Counted from the first letter of the stretch, positions 39,623 to 48,185 are shown. The stretch is DNA of 64,000 nt from Streptomyces brevispora (GCF_007829885.1 NZ_VIWW01000002.1:434001-498000), one strand, 5' to 3'. The notes: a model not told the origin generated them from the letters alone. A program made the numbers and translations.

Positions 39623-42223
39623 TCAAGGCAGGATCTCGACGTACCCGTCGGTTCCGTGTACGCGGATCCGCTGCCCGTCGCGCACCAGCCGGGTGGCCTG
39701 CTCCACGCCCACGACGGCCGGCAAGCCGTACTCCCGGGCGATCACCGCGCCATGGGTCATCAGGCCGCCCACCTCCGTCACCAGGCCCGCGATTGCGACG
39801 AACAGCGGCGACCAGCTGGGGTCCGTGAAGGTCGTGACCAGGATGTCGCCCGCTTCGACATCGGCTTTCGCCATGTCAAGGATCACGCGGGCCCTTCCCT
39901 CGACGGTCCCGGCGGAAACAGGTAGGCCGATCAGGGCGCCGGCCGGTACGTCGTCGCGCCGGTAGGCCCCGGTGACGGCCTCACCATCCGAGGTGAGTAC
40001 CCGGGGTGGTGTGAGCGCGCCGTATGACCGGAACGCGTCCTTGCGCTCCTGGATGAGCTGGTCATCCACCTGGTTCGAGCGCACGACGTCGTGGAGTTCC
40101 TGGAACGTGAGGTAGAAGACGTCCCCCACCTCACGAAGCACGTCGGCCTGCACGAGGCGCTCGGCCTCCTCCAGCAGGGCCTGCTTGTAGACGAAGTAGC
40201 GGCTGACGATGCCGTACTTCGGGTACTCCCGGTACCCGATGAAGGTTCTGACCCGGTCGATCATCCGCTTGGCCTCGTCAGCCTTCCGGTCCCCGTCCGG
40301 CAGGGCCCGCAAGCGTGACAGCACGTCCTGTTCCTTCTTCCGGGCCTTCTGCCGCCCTTGCTCGAAGCGCCGCTCGGCGGCGCCCGGCTCGAAGTTCCTG
40401 ACGTTGTCGAGGATCACGGGCACGAGCGTGGTCGGGCGCTCGCGCCAACGTGGCCTCGTGATGTCGATCTCGCCGACGCAGCGCATACCGTACCGGTCGA
40501 GGTAGGCCTCCATGGCGTCGCGCGCCTCGGTACCGCCCTCGAACTTCGCCAGCTCGTCCAGGAAGCCCTCGTCCTCGACGCCCTGCAGGAACGCCACCAC
40601 CTCCGCATGCGGGCGGATCACGTCCGCGACGTCGAGCAGCGCCAGTCCCATCTCCGACGTGATGTTGTCGGGGGCGGACAGCGTGAGCGTGTCAGCCGCG
40701 TTCTTCTCGCCCAGCCACTCCTGCAGCTTGTCGTTGAGCCACCACGTGGCCTCCATCCCCGCCATGATCACCTGAAGGTTCAGCGGATCACCGAGGACTC
40801 GCTTGTGCTCCTCGAAGGTCTCCAGTAGGAATTCGAACAGCGCCGGTCCGGTCTTCGTCCGGATGTTGCGCTCCAGGGCGGCGACGGAAGCCTGACTGCG
40901 CTCGATCAGCGCGGTCACGAGGGCCGGATCGGTCTCGATCGGGGCGGACGCACCGCCGCCCGGTAGCCTGTCGCCGGACCCCGAGTCCGGGAGTGACGGG
41001 ACGAAGTCGTCGCGGTCGAGGACGGTTTCCAGAGCGTCCCTCACCAGCGGATCGTCTCTCCCCATGACGTCCAGGAGAGCGGCGCGGCTAGCAGGCGAGA
41101 CCAGGCGCCGGGTGACGTCCACGAACAGCCTCCCGCCGGCCTCGTGCATCGGCACCATGGCCGTCAGCTGCCACATGGAGAACCCCAAGGGCTTCATGGG
41201 GTCGGTCATCATCTGCTGATGACCGACGGAGACGTAGACGTGATTCTCCTGGTCGTCGGCCACGGGGATGGGGAACAACGTCGTGATCGGCCGGCTCTGA
41301 ACAATCTGGAAGCCGTCATCGACCAGGCACCATTCGACGTCCTGCGGACGGCCGAAGTGCGCCTCGATCCGCCGCCCGAGCTCCACGAGCCGCACGACCT
41401 GCGTATCCGTCAGCGCCGGCTGCTCCTGCTGCCGCGAGTCGATCGCCACTTCCCGCGTACCGCCGGCTGGCAGGGCGTGGACGGCACGCTGTTTGGTGGA
41501 GATCGCCCTGGCGACGACTTCGCCGCCCCGCACCTTGAAGACATCCGGGTTCACCAGGCCGGAGACCATGGCCTCGCCGAGGCCGAAGCCGGCGTCCACG
41601 GTGGCGACCTTCCGGTTGCCCGTGACGGGGTCGGCCGTGAACAGGATGCCGGCAGCATGCGGGAAGACCATCTGCTGCACGACCACGGCCATGTGGACCG
41701 TGCGATGGTCGAAGCCGTTCCGCTGCCGGTAGGTCACGGCCCGCTCGGTGAACAGCGAGGCCCAGCAACGGCTCACGTGCTGGAGGATCGCCGTCGGCCC
41801 CACGACGTTCAGGTACGTGTCCTGCTGGCCGGCGAAGGAGGCCGTCGGCAGGTCCTCTGCCGTCGCACTGGATCGGACGGCGTAGGCGGTGTGCTCGCCG
41901 AGCCGGGCGAGCGCGCGGGTGATCGCCGCCGCGAGATCGCCCGGGACGGCAATCCCTTCGATGGTCCGACGAATCTGCGCGCTGAGCGTGCGGATCGCCT
42001 CCCGGTCGTCCGGGTTCAAGCGCGACAACTGATCGAGCCGCTCGTCGATCGACGGCGCTTGCTCCATGACCCGCCGGAAAGCGTCCGTCGTCACACAGAA
42101 TCCACTCGGGACAGAAATGGCTTCGATCCGTGACAGCCCGCCCAGGTGCGCGCCCTTGCCGCCGACGACCGCGACCCGCATCTCGTCGACCTCTTGAAGG
42201 TCCCACACATCCGGCTCAACCAT
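39623..42223 (-). CDS. rph: Rifampin phosphotransferase
   Basis: An 866-residue three-domain protein, matching the 867-residue Listeria Rph almost exactly in length. Residues 1 to about 310 form the ATP-grasp domain (VVGGKGAHLGGLSRI, YAVRSSATAEDLPTASFAGQQDT, VEWCLVDDGFQIVQSRP). About 325-750 is the rifampin-binding domain. From about 765 comes the swivelling PEP-utiliser domain with the catalytic histidine at 824 in GGLMTHGAVIAREYGLP. The reaction is ATP + rifamycin + water to AMP + phosphate + 21-phosphorifamycin, which inactivates the drug in the cytoplasm. The ATG at 42223 has GGAGG eight bases upstream. It differs from PEP synthase, which has a shorter linker and other active-site motifs. 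A RAE-like palindrome lies 294 bp upstream. Confidence 0.92.
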   Translation of the reverse strand: MVEPDVWDLQEVDEMRVAVVGGKGAHLGGLSRIEAISVPSGFCVTTDAFRRVMEQAPSIDERLDQLSRLNPDDREAIRTLSAQIRRTIEGIAVPGDLAAAITRALARLGEHTAYAVRSSATAEDLPTASFAGQQDTYLNVVGPTAILQHVSRCWASLFTERAVTYRQRNGFDHRTVHMAVVVQQMVFPHAAGILFTADPVTGNRKVATVDAGFGLGEAMVSGLVNPDVFKVRGGEVVARAISTKQRAVHALPAGGTREVAIDSRQQEQPALTDTQVVRLVELGRRIEAHFGRPQDVEWCLVDDGFQIVQSRPITTLFPIPVADDQENHVYVSVGHQQMMTDPMKPLGFSMWQLTAMVPMHEAGGRLFVDVTRRLVSPASRAALLDVMGRDDPLVRDALETVLDRDDFVPSLPDSGSGDRLPGGGASAPIETDPALVTALIERSQASVAALERNIRTKTGPALFEFLLETFEEHKRVLGDPLNLQVIMAGMEATWWLNDKLQEWLGEKNAADTLTLSAPDNITSEMGLALLDVADVIRPHAEVVAFLQGVEDEGFLDELAKFEGGTEARDAMEAYLDRYGMRCVGEIDITRPRWRERPTTLVPVILDNVRNFEPGAAERRFEQGRQKARKKEQDVLSRLRALPDGDRKADEAKRMIDRVRTFIGYREYPKYGIVSRYFVYKQALLEEAERLVQADVLREVGDVFYLTFQELHDVVRSNQVDDQLIQERKDAFRSYGALTPPRVLTSDGEAVTGAYRRDDVPAGALIGLPVSAGTVEGRARVILDMAKADVEAGDILVTTFTDPSWSPLFVAIAGLVTEVGGLMTHGAVIAREYGLPAVVGVEQATRLVRDGQRIRVHGTDGYVEILP

Positions 42224-42516
42224 TGTGATACCTCCGCGGCAGCCAAACTCCGTTGCCCTGTGGTGTGCCGATCGAATCACCGGCGCCCCCAACTCTGTCG
42301 AACCTCTTGTTGGGCAAGGCCTTGTCCCTGGTCGCTTTCCCTCTGACGAGTCGGCTGCTCCGCCCAGTCGGGCGCCGCGGACCCCCGCAACTGCACTGCC
42401 GGTCCCACCGCTGGTTCGACGTCACCGCGTCCGCCATAGGTCGACAACAACACACGTTCGTCGTGCCCTCATTTCCGCAGGTTGTGGCATAGGCCGACGA
42501 TTCTGCGCCTTGACCG
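42224..42516. other. Leader/promoter region of rph
   Basis: About 290 bp without genes between the RAE-like element and rph. It includes the palindrome CAAGGCCTTG (42314-42323) inside GGGCAAGGCCTTGTCCC. Weak frames do not look coding. Confidence 0.45.
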
Positions 42517-42535
42517 GGGTCTTGTGGCAAGCCCC
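42517..42535 (-). promoter_or_regulatory. Rifamycin-associated-element-like palindrome
   Basis: On the minus strand it reads GGGGCTTGCCACAAGACCC. The published RAE, as I recall it, is GGGGCTTGCGGCAAGGCCC; 16 of 19 positions agree, including the whole first half-site. RAEs mark rifamycin-inducible promoters of rph and helR genes, so finding one upstream of an rph gene is consistent. A promoter reading the other way overlaps it. Confidence 0.65.
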
Positions 42536-42550
42536 CCAGTGCGCTATACG
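42522..42550 (+). promoter_or_regulatory. Plus-strand promoter overlapping the RAE-like site
   Basis: TTGTGG (42522-42527) and TATACG (42545-42550) at exactly 17-bp spacing form a good housekeeping-type promoter. The -35 hexamer lies inside the RAE-like palindrome. It points away from rph, toward a hairpin and the transposase. Confidence 0.55.
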
Positions 42551-42558
42551 TTGAGAGT

Positions 42559-42592
42559 GGCAAGGAGGGAGTTCTCCTTGCCTTTTCCTTTT
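42559..42592 (+). terminator. Intrinsic terminator/attenuator with T-run
   Basis: GGCAAGGAG (42559-42567) pairs perfectly with CTCCTTGCC (42574-42582), followed by a T-rich tract (TTTTCCTTTT). It starts within about 10 bp of the predicted start point, so most transcripts would stop early. Confidence 0.7.
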
Positions 42593-42625
42593 GCCGGCCC
42601 ATGGAACTGACAAGCCTTTCGGGAC

Positions 42626-43681
42626 GTGGCGGCGCGCCGGGTACTCGGGTACGCGTTGTTTGGCGCAGGGCATCCGGTGGGCGCTCTGATCGCGGTGGCG
42701 GTATGCGCGGTGGTGGCCGGGGCCCGAGGGTTCACCGCGATCGGGGAATGGGCCCGGGACGCCGGAAGTGCCGCGCTGGAAAGGCTGGGACTTGAGCGGG
42801 GCGGGGTGGACGAATCTACTCTGCGACGCCTGTTCGCCCGTCTCGACGCGGATCGTCTCGATGCGGTGCTGGGCGCCTGGGCCTTGGCCGGGACCGTGCT
42901 TGTCGCGGGCCGCAGGGTGATCGCGATCGACGGCAAGACGGTCCGCGGTGCACGCGGTGGCGGCTCCTCGGCCCCGCACCTGGTCGCCGCCCTCGCTCAC
43001 GGGTCCGGGGCGGTGCTCGGCCAGGTCGCGGTGGGTGAGAAGAGCAACGAGATCCCCGCCGCCCGGGAACTGCTTCAACTCCTCGACCTGGACGGCGTGG
43101 TCGTCACGATGGACGCACTGCACACCCAGCACGACACGGCGTCCCTGGTGACCGAGGCCGACGGAGACTACGTCCTGACCGTGAAGGCCAATCAGAAGTC
43201 CTTGTATGCACAGCTCAAAATGCTTCCCTGGGCTTCGATACCCGCCGTCACCAGGACGGACCGAGGACACGGACGTCGGGCCACCCGCACGATCAAGGTC
43301 GTCGACGTGCCGGTACGGGTCGAGTTCACCGCTGCCGCGCAGGTCGTTCAACTGCGGCGCACCGTCACCAGGAAGGGCCGCCGGAGCGTCGAGATCGTCT
43401 ACCTGATCACCAGCGCGGACGCCCACACCGCGCCGCCGGCATTTCTGGCCACATGGGTGCAGTCGCACTGGGAGATCGAGAACCGCCTGCACTGGGTTCG
43501 CGACGTCACCTTCGACGAGGACCGATCCCAGGTCCGCACCAACGCACCCCGTGTCATGGCGGGCCTGCGCAACACCGCGATCACCCTTCTCCGCCTGGAC
43601 GGACACCACAACATCGCCGCCGCCCTGCGACATCACGCCCGCGACACCGACCGCCCCATCAACCTGCTGCTGGCAGCGTGA
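42626..43681 (+). CDS. ISAs1-family transposase
   Basis: A 351-residue DDE transposase of ISAs1 type: AVAVCAVVAGARGFTAIGEWARDAG near the start, VIAIDGKTVRGAR (first catalytic aspartate), VTMDALHTQHDTA, GDYVLTVKANQKSLY and the C-terminal WEIENRLHWVRDVTFDEDRSQVR (catalytic glutamate). The first 20 residues look degraded: family members have 50-70 more residues that begin further upstream and include a D-P-R-x-x-x-G-x-R motif that I cannot find intact. It may be 5'-truncated. I could not identify terminal inverted repeats or a target duplication. It sits directly between the RAE/promoter element and a run of decaying genes. Confidence 0.85.
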   Translation: MAARRVLGYALFGAGHPVGALIAVAVCAVVAGARGFTAIGEWARDAGSAALERLGLERGGVDESTLRRLFARLDADRLDAVLGAWALAGTVLVAGRRVIAIDGKTVRGARGGGSSAPHLVAALAHGSGAVLGQVAVGEKSNEIPAARELLQLLDLDGVVVTMDALHTQHDTASLVTEADGDYVLTVKANQKSLYAQLKMLPWASIPAVTRTDRGHGRRATRTIKVVDVPVRVEFTAAAQVVQLRRTVTRKGRRSVEIVYLITSADAHTAPPAFLATWVQSHWEIENRLHWVRDVTFDEDRSQVRTNAPRVMAGLRNTAITLLRLDGHHNIAAALRHHARDTDRPINLLLAA

Positions 43682-43804
43682 TCAACGACTTTGCCGGGAC
43701 CCTGGGGTAACCCGGGGGAGCGCCCGGGTCATTCCTGCATCGGGTTGTGCCTCGTCTTCCTGATCGTGCGGTGCCGTTCGTAGCGGCGGCCGGAGCCTTC
43801 CTCG

Positions 43805-44300
43805 GTGCCCTGCGAACGTCGACGGGGTGATGCCGTTTCTGGCTGTGGCCGGATGGCTCGGCGCCCGGTTCCAGGGCGCGAGGCGCGGTGGTGGGTCCCG
43901 GCGCCGGCGGCCGCCGGAACTGCCCCGCCGATCCTGGCCGTGGCGGTGCTCGTGGAGGCGGGCCTCCTGGCAGGGCTCGGCGGATGGCTCGCGGTGACGG
44001 CCGCGCTCGCCGACACCGCGGTGGTCGCCCGAAGGCTGCTGCTGCCGGACCGCCCGCGGATCTCCGGCGGCGCGATGTTCGGGCGGGTGGCGCTGTACGG
44101 GACGCTCGCTGTCGTCACCGTCGGCACGCTCGCCGGCATCGGCCTGTACGCCGGGATCGGATACGAGTCTCCGCCGCTGAGTACGGAACGGGTCGCTGGA
44201 CATGGGCCGACGGAAAGGGCGGCACGCTCATCCTCGCGGCGGACGGCAAGGCCGTGGCAAGGTCCTGCTTCCTCTGGGTAGCCCCACTGAGCCCTCTCCA
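43805..44300 (+). pseudogene. Membrane protein remnant with frameshift
   Basis: One frame encodes two or three hydrophobic helices (PPILAVAVLVEAGLLAGLGGWLAV and GRVALYGTLAVVTVGTLAGIGLYAG) ending at YESPPLSTERVAG. The continuation TWADGKGGTLILAADGKAVA, an extracytoplasmic strand pattern common in Streptomyces membrane lipoproteins, lies in another frame, one base off at about 44200. The N-terminal part is also not convincing. A single G lost from a short run explains the shift. Probably dead. Confidence 0.55.
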
Positions 44301-44379
44301 CTGGTTCATCCCGTCGGAATGGCACCCGTCACGCCGACGATGATCCACTCCCGGACTGTGATCTGAGTCACGATCAATG

Positions 44380-44408
44380 TTTGCTAAGTTCACGCAAATT
44401 TATGCAAA
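44380..44408. promoter_or_regulatory. TTTGC / GCAAA repeat cluster
   Basis: TTTGC-N9-GCAAA at 44380-44398 followed by a further GCAAA at 44404-44408, in a locally AT-rich patch. Symmetric spacing suggests an operator, but the controlled gene is unclear: the next plus-strand frame starts 250 bp downstream. Confidence 0.35.
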
Positions 44409-44660
44409 GCGTCGCTCCTAAGGTGTGTGTGCTGGTGGCGGTACCGGCGTGCAGGTGGCGCGAGGTGGCTGATGGTGCTGGATGAGCAAGAGGGAACGTC
44501 TGTGCGCCAACGCGATGGTCGCTCCGTGACTTTTCCACGAATTGCCCCTGCACACTTGTTCGTTCCCAAGTGTTGTTGAGAGTGAAGGGCGCACGCCCCG
44601 CGTACTTCCCGGGCTCAAAGCAGCGCGCCCGGCACTTCGCACGAACAGAGGCCCTCGCCT

Positions 44661-44822
44661 GTGACGATCCACCTCGTAGGTGACCTGATGATCCTGGCGG
44701 TCACGATCCGCGTCTTCGGTAGGGACGCCGTCACTCTGCTGCGCCATCTGGCCGCTGCGGGAGTCCGGGTCGGGGTGAGCGAGATGAGCCGCCGTCCCCA
44801 CGACGGGAAGGAAGGCCGGTGA
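44661..44822 (+). CDS. Small upstream ORF coupled to the sigma factor gene
   Basis: A 53-residue frame from GTG 44661: VTIHLVGDLMILAVTIRVFG then a basic, hydrophilic end (SEMSRRPHDGKEGR). The TGA overlaps the GTG start of the sigma gene by 4 bases (GTGA), a classic coupling arrangement. Third-position GC is high. A GAGG lies ten bases upstream. I do not recognise the product; it could be a short regulatory peptide. Too short for the usual size cut-off, so easily missed. Confidence 0.45.
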   Translation: MTIHLVGDLMILAVTIRVFGRDAVTLLRHLAAAGVRVGVSEMSRRPHDGKEGR

Positions 44823-45387
44823 CCGAGTCCCGAAGCCGCACGCGTCCGGGCGCCGATCCGATGACCCAACAGCTCCCCGACCTCTCCTTCACCGCTTTCC
44901 ACCAGATGAACCGCCCGCGCTACATCCACTACGCCGAGACGTTCCTGCACAACCGCCACGACGCCGAAGAGGCGATCGACAGCGCCTTCGAGCAGCTCCT
45001 GCGAACCTGGGACAAAGTCCTGCGCGTCGAGAATCCCTCCGGTTACGCATGGACGGTCATGCGCAACAAGGTCAACGACCACAGCCGCGCGCGCCGGCGC
45101 CGGCCCCCGCTGCTCGACGACGAGGCCTTCAACACCTTCGCCCTGCGCGACGCCGTCGATCCGTACGGACAGATCACCGAGTCCCTCGCACTCATGAGGG
45201 CCATGCGCCAGCTCACCGAGCGTCAGCTCGACGTCATGGTGATGACCTACCTCACGGACTGAACGCACCCGAAGTCGCCGACGTCCTCGGCATCACCAGC
45301 GCCACCGTCCGCTCCACGGTCCGCCATGCGACGCGCCGGCTGCGGGACATCCTGGGACCCGACCGCGCCATGGAAGGACGACGATGA
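44819..45387 (+). pseudogene. ECF-like sigma factor split by a one-base deletion
   Basis: The first 147 codons encode sigma region 2 (FTAFHQMNRPRYIHYAETFLHNRHDAEEAIDSAFEQLLRTW) and the linker, ending MRQLTERQLDVMVMTYLTD followed by a stop. Region 4, GLNAPEVADVLGITSATVRS with ATRRLRDILG, is intact in the frame one base back and ends at 45387. Restoring one C (CTCAC to CTCCAC at about 45252) would give a normal protein of about 188 residues. It is coupled to a small ORF upstream, and to the following gene through an ATGA overlap, so the three formed an operon. Either a true mutation or a sequencing error. Confidence 0.75.
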
Positions 45388-46250
45388 CACGCCACATCAC
45401 GGAGTTCCTCTCCCGCGCCCGCCTCGTCACCACCCCCTACACACAGGACGACATCGACGCCGCCGAGACCCGCCTCCTCGCCCGGCTCCCGACCACCAGC
45501 CCGTCCTCCGCGCCACCCGCACCCTATTTCCCCGCGCCTGAGGAAGCGACGGAGTACGAAGCAGCCCAGAACCTGCAGACCCTCTGTGAAACCGTCGTCA
45601 CCCGCAACACCGCCCTCAGCACCCTGGACACCTTCCTCACCCCGCAACTCCCCGAACCGCCGGGCGCACGCGTTCTGGGCTGCATCCTCCAGCTCGCCGA
45701 ATCCGAGGAGAACGCCCGCTTCTGGTGGCAGTACGCAGCAGGCGCCGGCGACCCCGCGGCCTCCTACTGCCTCTACCTCCACCACCTCGCGCTCGGCGAG
45801 CACGGTGAAGCCCGCTGGTGGTACGAGCAGACCGAGCAGATCCAGAGCGCTCCGCCCTCCACCGACGACTTCACCGACGCCGCTTCCGACGTCACCGCTG
45901 ACGACGTGCCGGGCATCGTCAGCGACGCGCTCAACGCCGTGACGACCACCGACGCGAGCCTGCTGCCCACGGCGCTGCGCATTCTCGGCGCGCTCAAGAC
46001 CGACCCGGCCCCGGTGCCCGCCATGGTCGGTGCCGTACTCGACTACGTTCCTGCGGCCGTCAGTTACATCGACGACTTCGAACTTCCCCTGCCCGCACCC
46101 GGCTTCACCGACCACATCCGCACCCTCACCGCCACCAGCACGCCCACCCCCGGACGGCCTCCCATACGCAACCAGCTCCAGCCCCGCCCCAAACCCACCC
46201 GGCCGCTCATCGCCGCCGCCCGCCGGTGCCCCCAATGGTGCTGGGGGTAG
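45384..46250 (+). CDS. Hypothetical protein coupled to the split sigma factor
   Basis: A 288-residue soluble protein, no signal or helices. The middle (LGCILQLAESEENARFWWQYAAGAGDPAASYCLYLHHLALGEHGEARWWYEQ) looks like Sel1/TPR-type repeats; flanking parts are proline- and threonine-rich. The ATG overlaps the sigma stop (ATGA). In Streptomyces, genes in this position often encode accessory proteins of ECF factors with TPR-like repeats. It could act as a regulator or scaffold for that sigma factor; I have no direct evidence. The last residues (RRCPQWCWG) look like read-through into non-coding DNA, so the true end may have been altered. Confidence 0.65.
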   Translation: MTRHITEFLSRARLVTTPYTQDDIDAAETRLLARLPTTSPSSAPPAPYFPAPEEATEYEAAQNLQTLCETVVTRNTALSTLDTFLTPQLPEPPGARVLGCILQLAESEENARFWWQYAAGAGDPAASYCLYLHHLALGEHGEARWWYEQTEQIQSAPPSTDDFTDAASDVTADDVPGIVSDALNAVTTTDASLLPTALRILGALKTDPAPVPAMVGAVLDYVPAAVSYIDDFELPLPAPGFTDHIRTLTATSTPTPGRPPIRNQLQPRPKPTRPLIAAARRCPQWCWG

Positions 46251-46348
46251 CCGCCCGGGGCCGGCCGGGCGACGAAGCAACTCGGGCAGGACGTCGCGAT
46301 CAGCTCGTCGAGGAGCACCGGTGCTCGGCATCCGGCTGTCAGCGGCAG

Positions 46349-47278
46349 TCAAGGACCGAGCGCCCCGGCGAGCTCCGCCGCGTCGGGCGGGTTGGCCCCG
46401 GCCCTTGCCACGGTGACGGCCGCCGAGGCCGACGCGTGGCGCAGGACGTCGGTGACCGTTGCCCGGTCCAGCGAACGGAGCCGATCCCGGCCGCCCGGGC
46501 CGAGCAGTCCGTGTGCGGCCAGTGCATGCAGGGTGCCCGACATGAAGGCGTCCCCCGCCCCGACCGTGTCGACGACCTCGGTGGGCAGCGCGTCGACCGT
46601 CACCTGCTCGTCGGGCAGGACCGCCAGGGCCCCGTCGGCGCCCCGGGTGACGAGGACGACGGCCGGGCCGGTGGCGAGCCATCGCTCGGCGACCTGCCCC
46701 GGTTCCTGGCCCGGATACAGCCATTCCAGGTCCTCATCACTCGCCTTGACCACATCGCTGAGCGCGACGCAGCGCTCGACCTCGCGGACGGCGGCCTCGT
46801 GGTCTCCCATCAACTCCGGCCGCACGTTGGGGTCGTAGCTGACGGTGGCGGCCTTCCGCAGCGAGTCGACTGCGGCGACGACCGCGGTCGCCCCGGGTGC
46901 CATCACCGCGGCGATCGACCCGGTGTGGACGTGCCGGGGCGGCTGTTCCAAGGAGACGGGGCCGAGCGTCCAGGTGATCTCGAAGGTGTACGTGGCCGTC
47001 CCGGTGTCGTCCAGGGTCACGGCGGCGGACGGGGTGGCGGCCATCGCGCCGTCCGTGCGGACCTCGACCCCGGCGTCGTTCAGATGGTCACGGATCCGCC
47101 GCCCGTTGCCGTCCGGGCCGAGCTGGGTGAGAAGGGTGACGCCGTGCCCGAGCCTGGCCAGGCCGTACGCGACGTTGGCCGGGCTGCCTCCCGGGTGGAC
47201 CTGGTCGGGCGCATCCGGCAGCCGGACGATGTCGGCGACGCATTCGCCGATGACCAGCAGATCGATTCTGTCGAGCAT
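46349..47278 (-). CDS. PfkB-family carbohydrate kinase (probable fructokinase)
   Basis: A 309-residue ribokinase-fold protein. Start LDRIDLLVIGECVADIVRLP, substrate loop GGSPANVAYGLARLG (PfkB signature 1), VSYDPNVRPELMGD, and the C-terminal DTVGAGDAFMSGTLHAL with the anion-hole GAGD and catalytic aspartate. It phosphorylates a sugar with ATP in the cytoplasm. Fructose is the likely substrate because the end of a GH32-like (fructan/sucrose) hydrolase is encoded directly upstream on the same strand, but only as a remnant. AGGAG lies eleven bases before the ATG at 47278. It appears intact. Confidence 0.88.
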   Translation of the reverse strand: MLDRIDLLVIGECVADIVRLPDAPDQVHPGGSPANVAYGLARLGHGVTLLTQLGPDGNGRRIRDHLNDAGVEVRTDGAMAATPSAAVTLDDTGTATYTFEITWTLGPVSLEQPPRHVHTGSIAAVMAPGATAVVAAVDSLRKAATVSYDPNVRPELMGDHEAAVREVERCVALSDVVKASDEDLEWLYPGQEPGQVAERWLATGPAVVLVTRGADGALAVLPDEQVTVDALPTEVVDTVGAGDAFMSGTLHALAAHGLLGPGGRDRLRSLDRATVTDVLRHASASAAVTVARAGANPPDAAELAGALGP

Positions 47279-47284
47279 GAGGGT

Positions 47285-47480
47285 GAGGTCTCCTGGAGTG
47301 CGGTGACGTACGTGTCCTGGCAGGCGGCACAGACTCCCAACACATTGAGCCCGATCCTGCCGCGTGCATAGTGGCTATCGGCGGCATCGGCGACCTGCCG
47401 GCCGTCGACGAACGCCTCGATGCGTCCCCCGTACGACGCGCCGGGGCCGACCAGATCCGGACGGATGGCGGCGGCACGCT
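47285..47480 (-). pseudogene. GH32-type hydrolase, C-terminal remnant
   Basis: The minus-strand frame reads PDLVGPGASYGGRIEAFVDG then RQVADAADSHYARGRIGLNV and QDTYVTAL. This is the end of the C-terminal beta-sandwich found in GH32 and related glycosidases (the IEVFVDG ... GRIGLNVF pattern). No catalytic domain or start codon is found upstream; the frame runs into unrelated aldo/keto reductase sequence. It precedes and slightly runs into the kinase gene, so an original GH32-fructokinase operon is likely. Confidence 0.6.
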
Positions 47481-47803
47481 ACGGGGCGCCCTTTAGCTCC
47501 GGCATCCTCGCCGGCGGCAACCGCTACGAGTACGCCGAGGCGCCCGCCCACATTGTCGAGAAGGTGAGCCGGATCAAGGGACTGGCGCAGGAGCACGGCA
47601 TCGGCATCAAGTCCGCCGCTCTCCAGTTCGTGCTGGCACACCCGGCCGTGGCGGCGGCGATCCCCGGCGCGACCCGTCCCAGCCGCATCGCCGAGGATCT
47701 CGGCGCCCTCACCGAAAACGTGCCGCATGCCTTCTGGAAGTCGCTGCGCGACCAGAAGATCATCGCCCACGACGCACCCGTTCCCATGAAGGACGCGTCA
47801 TGA
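47476..47803 (+). pseudogene. Aldo/keto reductase, C-terminal remnant
   Basis: About 108 residues from YGAPFSSGILAGGNRYEYAE to IIAHDAPVPMKDAS. The pattern (PFSSGIL, HIVEKVSRIKGLAQEHGIGI, SAALQFVLAHPAVAAAIPGATRPSRIAEDLGAL) is the C-terminal third of D-threo-aldose-dehydrogenase-type reductases. The TIM-barrel front with the catalytic Asp-Tyr-Lys-His is missing. The stop overlaps the next start (ATGA), a relic of an operon with the SRPBCC gene. Confidence 0.7.
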
Positions 47804-48000
47804 GCTCCACCACCGCCACCCTCACCACCCCGAAGACCGCCGACCGGGTCTGGCAGCTCATCGGCGGCTTTGGCACTGCCGTACATCAGGGAGCCGGCTC
47901 GGCGAGGGCGGCCGGCTGCGCACTCTGACGAACGAAGAGGCGGCGTCATCGTGGAACGCCTGGAGTCCTTCGACGAGTCGGCCCGGTGTCCCGGGCGGCA
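47800..48000 (+). pseudogene. SRPBCC (polyketide cyclase-like) remnant, frame broken twice
   Basis: The sequence starts in one frame (STTATLTTPKTADRVWQLIG), continues as LGEGGRLRTLTNEE in a second and as GGVIVERLESFDESARC in a third, all typical of small SRPBCC proteins of the PYR/cyclase-like group. Two indels and a deletion around 47870-47900 separate them; the C-terminal half is absent. Coupled by ATGA to the aldo/keto reductase remnant. Confidence 0.6.
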
Positions 48001-48185
48001 GGCCAGGAGGCGAGATGCACCTCGACGGTGGCCAGGCCCAGGCGGACTGTGACCTCGCAGCCTGCGAGGGAGGTCGGCTCCCGGCGAAGGCGTCCGAACA
48101 GCCGACTTCATCGTGGCTCGCACGCCGGTCAGCCGGTCTCCGTGAGCGCCTCACCGGAGTGCGTGCGATGGGAGGGCTGAGGTGC

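Noticed and set aside
40091..42133. Several plus-strand frames opposite rph
   Set aside because: Antisense shadows of the rph coding sequence; composition follows the complement of its codons.
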